DNA of 64,000 nucleotides from Halalkalibacter nanhaiisediminis (lineage in GTDB: Bacteria > Bacillota > Bacilli > Bacillales > Bacillaceae_D): the NCBI RefSeq assembly GCF_007830185.1, contig NZ_VLKZ01000002.1, positions 310,001 through 374,000 on the forward strand. Direction: 5' to 3'. The position numbers were made by a program, and so were the translations under genes. The notes beneath the pieces are model-generated. The model worked only from the letters and a program-made list of their open reading frames with translations, was not told the DNA's origin and ran no database searches. Shown piece after piece: positions 61,250 through 64,000 of the stretch (position 1 is the stretch's first letter; each line of letters starts with the position of its first letter).

Positions 61250-61669
61250 TTTGTTCACCTACTTTTCTTGTCTTTAAAAAGAATCTATTCAACAAATATA
61301 ATATACCTTATTTTACTGAAGTAAACCTTATTACTTTATTAGTGTACTGCTAACTTTGCATATATCAGTAAAAACATTAAAAACTTAGTAAAATAATTCA
61401 TCGCCAAATGGTATTCATTTCATTGCTATAATCAAAATAAAATGCCTTGACACTCTGTATAAGTCTCAATAATTCTATTTCTTGTTAGTTCAGCTCTCTT
61501 CTAAAGGTCCAATTGTTCGGTAAATAAGGTTTCAAATATTAAAACAATCTAAGTCTACTCCATCTTTTTTATTGATTCTTAATGCTAATAACCATTACGT
61601 TCTCGATGATTTCAAATGTAAGTTTCTGAGGGGAATATTGTTTTTATTGCAAAGTCTTTTTACTACTTG
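61250..61669. other. Intergenic region, nothing recognised
   Basis: About 420 bp of AT-rich DNA. Short open frames here lack ribosome binding sites and resemble no known protein. No repeat or strong hairpin is seen. Confidence 0.4.
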
Positions 61670-61882
61670 TTAAAAAAAATCTACATCCCCAATATTTTTC
61701 TCCAAAAAATCACCCGTTCCTTCTCGGATATAAATTAAATGAGTAGGCAGATCCCTCTTGTCTTGATTATTTTCATCTGGTTCTTCTATCGGAGCTACTA
61801 CCCTAGCCTCTTGTTGGTACCATAACGTAAACGATGTTAACCCAACGAACAAAGCAAAGATGAGAAACCATTGCTTTGTCAT
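61670..61882 (-). CDS. Small membrane-anchored or secreted protein
   Basis: A 70-residue protein with an N-terminal signal or anchor helix (QWFLIFALFVGLTSFTLWYQ) followed by a short acidic extracellular tail containing LPTHLIYIREGTGDFLEKNI. AAGGAGAAG precedes the ATG. It lies 12 bp downstream of the coiled-coil gene and is probably cotranscribed. Family and function unknown. Confidence 0.75.
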   Translation of the reverse strand: MTKQWFLIFALFVGLTSFTLWYQQEARVVAPIEEPDENNQDKRDLPTHLIYIREGTGDFLEKNIGDVDFF

Positions 61883-61894
61883 AATCTCTTCTCC

Positions 61895-62830
61895 TTACGC
61901 TTCTTCGATCAAACGGATTCGTTCTGCTTGATTGTCCTGGATCAACTTTTGAAGCGCTGCTCGTTGACTTTCTAATGTTGTTAACAGTTTTCTTATACTT
62001 CTTTTCATATCAGTCGTTTGCTTAAGTGAATCATTTATTTTACCATGCACCATCCAGTCAACGATAAAACCGTCAAAGAAATAATCAGCAAAAGTCAGGA
62101 AACCCTCAACCTTTATTTTAAAGTCTGTATAGGCGTTAATGTCACGTAACTCTTCTTCAAAATGACGTAAAGCCCGCTGAGCATCATGAATATGGCTCTG
62201 TGCATCATCAAGATGGCTATGTTTAATAGCTGTTGAAATCATCCCGCCACCGAACATATCCCAAGTAGACCATCCACTCGCACTTTCCAAAGATGATATA
62301 GCCACGTTCAATGCTTGCAACCCATTCTCTCCTGCTGCAATCGCTTCGTCATATTCATTATCTTGGGACGTTAGTTTTGCTTCCTTTTCAAGTAAAGAAG
62401 CAATTTGCTCATTTGCCAATGAATCTTGTGAAAGAATGAGAGTCTTTTTCTCTTGTAATAGCTGTTCATATTCTTTTTCTGGTTGCCCAAGCGGCAATAA
62501 GATTTTATCAATTTCAGTGATTTCCTTTTCAAGATCATTGATCGTCATTTTCGCTTCATCATATTTTAATTGCGCTTGCAGGAGCTCTTGCTGTTCTTTC
62601 TCCATTTTTTCTAATTTACGACCAACCACTGTATAAAACAAATTTGTGAATGAGAGCTTCTCAAGCTGTTCCACGTCTTTGCTTTCCTTTTCTACAATAC
62701 TCTTAAGACGTTCGAGCTTTGTCTTCTCTTCTTTCAAATAATGTTCAGCTCGAGTTTTGCGATCTGTCCATTTTGAATAAAGACGTAGTCGTTCATTTAC
62801 CTCTTCAAAACGTTTTTGATATTGTTCCAT
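61895..62830 (-). CDS. Coiled-coil hypothetical protein
   Basis: A 311-residue soluble protein. Residues about 1-160 are an extended coiled coil (KTKLERLKSIVEKESKDVEQ and following heptads, KEQQELLQAQLKYDEAKMTI). A Gly-rich turn SASGWSTWDMFGGGMISTAI then leads into a second helical region with SHLDDAQSHIHDAQRALRHF. No enzyme motif is present. The ATG at 62830 follows GGGAGG; another ATG two codons earlier is too close to it. Its operon partner is the small membrane protein at 61670. Function unknown. Confidence 0.8.
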   Translation of the reverse strand: MEQYQKRFEEVNERLRLYSKWTDRKTRAEHYLKEEKTKLERLKSIVEKESKDVEQLEKLSFTNLFYTVVGRKLEKMEKEQQELLQAQLKYDEAKMTINDLEKEITEIDKILLPLGQPEKEYEQLLQEKKTLILSQDSLANEQIASLLEKEAKLTSQDNEYDEAIAAGENGLQALNVAISSLESASGWSTWDMFGGGMISTAIKHSHLDDAQSHIHDAQRALRHFEEELRDINAYTDFKIKVEGFLTFADYFFDGFIVDWMVHGKINDSLKQTTDMKRSIRKLLTTLESQRAALQKLIQDNQAERIRLIEEA

Positions 62831-63081
62831 GCTCATTCCTCCCTCTTTATTTATACGGTATCAAAATCAAATAGGTTTCAAATGGAATAAATGAAAATAA
62901 GAGAGAAAACAATAAAGATTATCCATCACTATTCCTTCGCATTTATGATCATTTTGTATTATAAAAAGGTTTTGAATAAACTTATTATTATAACATATTC
63001 ATGGTGACGGTTTCACTTATTTACTCAGTGATCGAAATAGGATACTATTTATCAGCACTATACAGTCAAAGGGGTTACTTA

Positions 63082-64000
63082 ATGGACATTGTTGAACAAA
63101 TTACACATTTACAAGTTTTAAATCAGTTTTGGCTTTTACTCATTTTTCTAGTTCCAATGGTATTGATTTCACGAACTGTTGTTGCTGGAACTCGTTTTTC
63201 ACCAATTTTAATCATTGTAATTTTTGGATTACTTCTTGGTTTTATCCTCGTATCTGTCGGCATTGCTACACCTGGGCTTCCTGAATTTCCATTTGTCGAT
63301 TTTATGGCACGAACAACGATTATTGCTCTTATCGTTTCTTTCTTTGTTGGAGGGCAAGAATTACGAAAAATTCTTGGTAACAAAGAAATGGAATCACCAG
63401 ACATCGTTGTGCCATCAGAAGAAGAAACCATCCTTGGAACGAACCGAACTCAATTATTTTTCATTATTCGTTCATTCTTCTTGTTAATTGGTATCGAAGG
63501 ATTAACAAGAATGATCATGCAAGGTCAAACAGTTGAGGGCTTTGCTGCTTATAATCCGCTTATTGCATATATAGGATTAATCATTGCTGTCATCCTTATC
63601 GATAATAAAGCCAAGATTTCGAATAAACATGTGTATATTCGAAAAGGATTACTTGAAATTGCTCTTATTGTAATGATTCTTATTATTTCTGCCTACATTG
63701 CACAAGCATTTCATTCTCTCATTGCTTTGCCGCAAATTTTCTTTGCAATGATGATTTCGGCAGCGTTAGGAGCGATTTTTTACAACTGGACGTTTGGACC
63801 AACTCTTAGGGCTCTTCTTTTTGCAGGGATTCCAGTTGTTCTCGCTGCCAATTTTATGGTGGGTGGCTCACGAATTGGAGATGCTTTTGCCATCCAAGGG
63901 ATGAATGCAGTACTCACTTATGGATTTTTCGGACAGCTATTTTGGATGTTTGGTGGTATTGCTTTAGTCATGCTTATTGCAAAAACAGCTCACATCCGTA
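63082..64000 (+). CDS. Multi-helix membrane protein, truncated by the window end
   Basis: An open frame of 306 codons runs from the ATG at 63082 off the right edge. It begins MDIVEQITHLQVLNQFWLLL and shows about nine membrane helices (FWLLLIFLVPMVLISRTVVA, LIIVIFGLLLGFILVSVGI, ALIVMILIISAYIAQAF). A polar segment (about residues 103-130) contains DIVVPSEEETILGTN. The later block PVVLAANFMVGGSRIGDAFA is Gly-rich and may line a transport path, loosely like Na+-coupled symporters. AAAGGGG precedes the ATG. Substrate unknown. Confidence 0.75.
   Translation, partial: MDIVEQITHLQVLNQFWLLLIFLVPMVLISRTVVAGTRFSPILIIVIFGLLLGFILVSVGIATPGLPEFPFVDFMARTTIIALIVSFFVGGQELRKILGNKEMESPDIVVPSEEETILGTNRTQLFFIIRSFFLLIGIEGLTRMIMQGQTVEGFAAYNPLIAYIGLIIAVILIDNKAKISNKHVYIRKGLLEIALIVMILIISAYIAQAFHSLIALPQIFFAMMISAALGAIFYNWTFGPTLRALLFAGIPVVLAANFMVGGSRIGDAFAIQGMNAVLTYGFFGQLFWMFGGIALVMLIAKTAHIR

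Overview
The window is a stretch of chromosome from a low-GC, Gram-positive, endospore-forming Bacillaceae bacterium. The evidence is AT-rich DNA, strong AGGAGG-type ribosome binding sites, frequent TTG and GTG starts, and many proteins that I recognise as resembling Bacillus subtilis families (YkuD, YvgN, YpcP, MhqD, BshB2/YojF, YuiD, CsoR-CopZ-CopA). Small spore-associated proteins (YjcZ type, DUF1657) support a spore former. Nothing identifies the species. I see no phage, IS transposase, CRISPR array, rRNA or tRNA.

Layout. 1-8.6 kb: exoA, a Gly/Tyr-rich small protein, pepF, small spore-type proteins, an L,D-transpeptidase pseudogene broken by two in-frame stops, an exported protein of unknown function and two oxidoreductases. 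8.6-20.9 kb: a molybdenum-cofactor and formate island. It holds a YdeP/FdhF-type molybdopterin oxidoreductase, an MpsC-like (DUF2294) protein, an OFA-family transporter, fdhD, moaA-moeA-mobB-moaE-moaD on the minus strand, and moaB-mobA-moaC plus a nitrate/nitrite transporter on the plus strand. 21-28.5 kb: lipid kinase, a GH18 hydrolase with SLH domains paired with a lipoprotein, a YusW-like lipoprotein, an Fsr-type MFS pump and a CBS protein. 28.5-33.6 kb: an intact YkuD, then a LytTR response regulator flanked by two histidine kinases. 33.6-43 kb: YpcP exonuclease, MgtC protein, aldo-keto reductase, a quinone-responsive mhqR-dioxygenase-mhqD operon with a long palindromic operator, a HAD hydrolase, a DinG-like helicase and a MOSC protein. 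43-53.3 kb: patatin, branched-chain aminotransferase, fatty-acid desaturase, MarR-MATE, permeases and small membrane proteins. 53.3-57.5 kb: copA, copZ and csoR with four matching operator-like sites, and a membrane-anchored serine protease. 57.5-64 kb: yojF-bshB2 (bacillithiol), lipoproteins, yuiD, a coiled-coil protein and a membrane protein cut by the window end.

The most striking unexplained signal is a short 5' leader motif (core UAGCGA-CCUG inside a closing stem). It lies immediately upstream of a rho-independent terminator in the formate dehydrogenase leader and again, with a second upstream copy, in the formate-transporter leader. In each terminator-linked copy the closing stem overlaps the 5' arm of the terminator, the architecture of an attenuating riboswitch. 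A second signal is an interspersed repeat of about 63 bp at three intergenic sites, whose copies differ by paired changes that keep two hairpins.
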